This document shows positions 6,431 to 7,552 of a stretch of 7,552 nt of DNA, in pieces. Every line of letters begins with the position of its first letter. Position 1 is the first letter of the stretch. A program made the position numbers and the translations under genes. The notes below the pieces were generated by a model, which saw only the letters and a list, made by a program, of their open reading frames with translations, searched no databases and had not been told where the DNA came from. Source of the stretch: Candidatus Thorarchaeota archaeon (GTDB lineage Archaea > Asgardarchaeota > Thorarchaeia > Thorarchaeales > Thorarchaeaceae); assembly GCA_016840965.1 (NCBI GenBank), contig JAEORI010000127.1, positions 1-7,552 of the forward strand, read 5' to 3'.

Positions 6431-6595
6431 TTATTTAAAGAAGGCTTGAATTTTGTCAAAGAGTTTCATAATGCCTTTCAGTGGTTTCAGGTCAATCTCT
6501 GGATCAATGAACTTACGAATCTCCATGATTTCTCTTTCATCAATATCATGAAACAGCCAAAATTCATCAATCTTCTCAGCCTTGGTTTCCGACAT
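6431..6595 (-). CDS. Small 54-residue charged protein of unknown function
   Basis: I do not recognise this protein. It reads MSETKAEKIDEFWLFHDIDE at the start, and continues with a charged segment and a C-terminal amphipathic, Lys/Phe-rich helix (KGIMKLFDKIQAFFK). It has no Cys, no signal peptide and no membrane helix. Support for a real gene comes from an ATG preceded at 6 nt by GTGAT (6602-6606 on the - strand), the same ribosome-binding pattern as rtcB, and from an AT-rich promoter-like region with a TATA sequence about 50 nt upstream. Codon use resembles its neighbours. It converges with selD, leaving 104 bp for the SECIS and hairpin. Its size suggests a small regulator or binding partner, but nothing in the sequence names a role. 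Confidence 0.55.
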   Translation of the reverse strand: MSETKAEKIDEFWLFHDIDEREIMEIRKFIDPEIDLKPLKGIMKLFDKIQAFFK

Positions 6596-6646
6596 TAGAA
6601 AATCACTTCTTTGTGCATTTTCACATAATAATTCGTGTTTTGTCGA

Positions 6647-6665
6647 TATAACCTATTCGGTTATA
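6647..6665. repeat. Perfect 7-bp inverted repeat overlapping a TATA sequence
   Basis: TATAACC and GGTTATA flank a 5-nt centre (TATTC). The element lies about 52-70 bp upstream of the 54-residue gene. Its left arm supplies a TATA box for that gene at a workable distance (transcription start near 6620). The size and symmetry suit a dimeric winged-helix or HTH repressor, a guess from geometry alone. Confidence 0.45.
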
Positions 6666-6818
6666 CATATTTTATGAATTCACTGATGTTGGGTCTGTTT
6701 TTCCTTTGTAGATGGTTCAATTCTTCTTCAAGAAATAACTCATGATATCAATTTCTACCGCTGGCGTTTGTTTGCATATCCTGTTAAGCGCCCACACTTG
6801 CTAGACCAATAACAGCAC

Positions 6819-6824
6819 TATAAA
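6819..6824 (+). promoter_or_regulatory. TATA box candidate for the downstream GTPase
   Basis: TATAAA lies about 80 nt before ATG 6900, predicting transcription start near 6846 and a leader of about 50 nt. A second candidate, TTATAAT, is at 6827-6833. Confidence 0.4.
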
Positions 6825-6899
6825 CCTTATAATGAGCATAAGAATACTGGAAACACACAGATTTGATGTACAGATTCAGATTGAGGACTTGGTGGTTGC

Positions 6900-7552
6900 A
6901 TGAAGATCGTTGTAACAGGACCCTATGAAGCAGGCAAAAGCCAGATGATTCATCATATTACTAATGGTGCATGCATCAATGTTGAGCGTAGGGGTACTAC
7001 AATCGCCATGGACCATGGTTTAGCAAACGTAGATGGATTGAATGTCTTCATGTTTGGTACTCCTGGCTTACTTCGGTTCCGCACAATGCGAAAAAGTCTA
7101 AGCGAAGGCGCTGATGGAATTATCTTTGTTGTCGATTCTGTCGATCCTGAATCTGATGCCCGAGCTAAACTATTCTTCAGAGAAATTGCTTTCTTCCTGC
7201 CTGGTGTGCCCTGTGTAGTTGCAGCAAATAAGCAGGATGTTCCAGAGTCGAGACCTATAGATCAGCTGAGAAAAAATCTTAGATTTCTTGCGGGTCTTCC
7301 AGTATTTCCTGTTTCAGCAAAAACTGGAGAAAATGTTGATAGTATGCTTCGAACACTTCTCTATCTAGTTATGATGCAGTGGAGTTCGGTCTTCAGCAAG
7401 TTTGCTCAATTCAGTGGCGATAAAAAAGGCTTGAGTAAATTGATGAAAGATTTGAACCTAGAACGTGAACAAGCAGTAGGATACCTTCGTAGGTTTGAGT
7501 TGAGAAAGCTTTTGGAAGTCCAAGTTGGTGATGAACAGTTCTTTGTAAAGGA
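6900..7552 (+). CDS. COG2229-like small GTPase with C-terminal helical extension (3' partial)
   Basis: The first 217 codons are present and the gene runs off the window. GTPase motifs are G1 GPYEAGKS (7-14), switch I TTIAMDHG (33-40), G3 GTPG (53-56), G4 NKQD (110-113) and G5 SAK (139-141). The set VTGP-x-x-AGK, T-x-AMD-x-G, FGTPG-x-x-RF and VVAANKQD is typical of COG2229 archaeal/bacterial GTPases related to MglA and SRP-receptor beta. The residue after GTPG, Gln in most members, is Leu57 here, so hydrolysis may be slow or need an external catalyst. After the G domain comes KKGLSKLMKDLNLEREQA and further helices, perhaps a winged-helix-like or partner-binding region. The start is ATG 6900: an in-frame TGA lies at 6882 and GGTGG (6891-6895) 4 nt upstream. 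It is probably cytosolic or membrane-associated through partners. The process is unknown. Confidence 0.88.
   Translation, partial: MKIVVTGPYEAGKSQMIHHITNGACINVERRGTTIAMDHGLANVDGLNVFMFGTPGLLRFRTMRKSLSEGADGIIFVVDSVDPESDARAKLFFREIAFFLPGVPCVVAANKQDVPESRPIDQLRKNLRFLAGLPVFPVSAKTGENVDSMLRTLLYLVMMQWSSVFSKFAQFSGDKKGLSKLMKDLNLEREQAVGYLRRFELRKLLEVQVGDEQFFVK

Larger units (their letters stand above)
6596..6899. other. Intergenic region between divergent genes
   Basis: About 300 bp without a convincing gene. It holds the ribosome binding site and TATA-containing inverted repeat serving the 54-residue gene (left), and a TATA candidate for the GTPase (right). Between roughly 6670 and 6810 I see only short open frames, none with a ribosome binding site, and no tRNA or strong hairpin. 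Confidence 0.5.

Noticed and set aside
6714..6723. GGTTCAATTC resembling a tRNA T-loop
   Set aside because: No acceptor stem, anticodon arm or D-arm can be built around it.
6670..6810. Short + strand frame starting at ATG 6686
   Set aside because: About 19 codons, no ribosome binding site, and a Phe/Ser-rich product typical of chance AT-rich frames.
1..7552. CRISPR array, insertion sequence or attachment site
   Set aside because: No regularly spaced repeats, transposase or integrase genes, or long terminal repeats were seen. Gene composition is uniform.

Overview
The window reads as archaeal, most likely from an Asgard archaeon. The evidence is an Arf-like small GTPase with an extra N-terminal domain, a second archaeal-type GTPase, a crenarchaeal-style single-OB-fold SSB, a 481-residue archaeal RtcB, GGTGAT/GTGAT-type ribosome binding sites, and a selenoprotein SelD whose 3' RNA element resembles eukaryotic SECIS elements. 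Base composition is moderately AT-rich and even throughout. No insertion sequence, CRISPR array or tRNA was seen. The lineage is an inference from gene content, not from a marker phylogeny.

Left part (about 45-3725, + strand): four tightly packed genes that look like one operon. They encode a long Arf-like GTPase with a Glu-rich tail, an OB-fold ssDNA-binding protein, a DNPH1/Rcl-like deoxynucleotide N-glycosidase carrying a C-terminal zinc ribbon, and a ten-helix EamA/DMT permease. The SSB plus the nucleotide hydrolase suggest DNA or nucleotide-pool maintenance. The roles of the GTPase and the permease in that setting are unknown.

Middle (3696-6326): the RNA ligase RtcB lies on the - strand, its 3' end overlapping the permease by 30 bp. 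From a short shared intergenic region, selD is read divergently on the + strand. The main result of this reading is that selD is interrupted by an in-frame UGA (5334-5336) exactly at the catalytic Cys/Sec position. An ordinary gene call would begin at 5436 and lose the active site; the full selenoprotein runs 5280-6326. Immediately after, and overlapping its stop codon, is a hairpin with both the archaeal SECIS pattern (GAA-type internal loop, CCC/GGG mini-stem) and the eukaryotic one (AUGA/UGA quartet, about 10 nt, AAA bulge). SelD makes selenophosphate for Sec-tRNA, so here the enzyme would depend on the pathway it feeds.

Right part (6327-7552): a GC hairpin, a small unrecognised 54-residue gene on the - strand, an intergenic region with a perfect inverted repeat, and the start of a COG2229-like GTPase that runs off the window. 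In that GTPase the usual Gln after the G3 motif is Leu.
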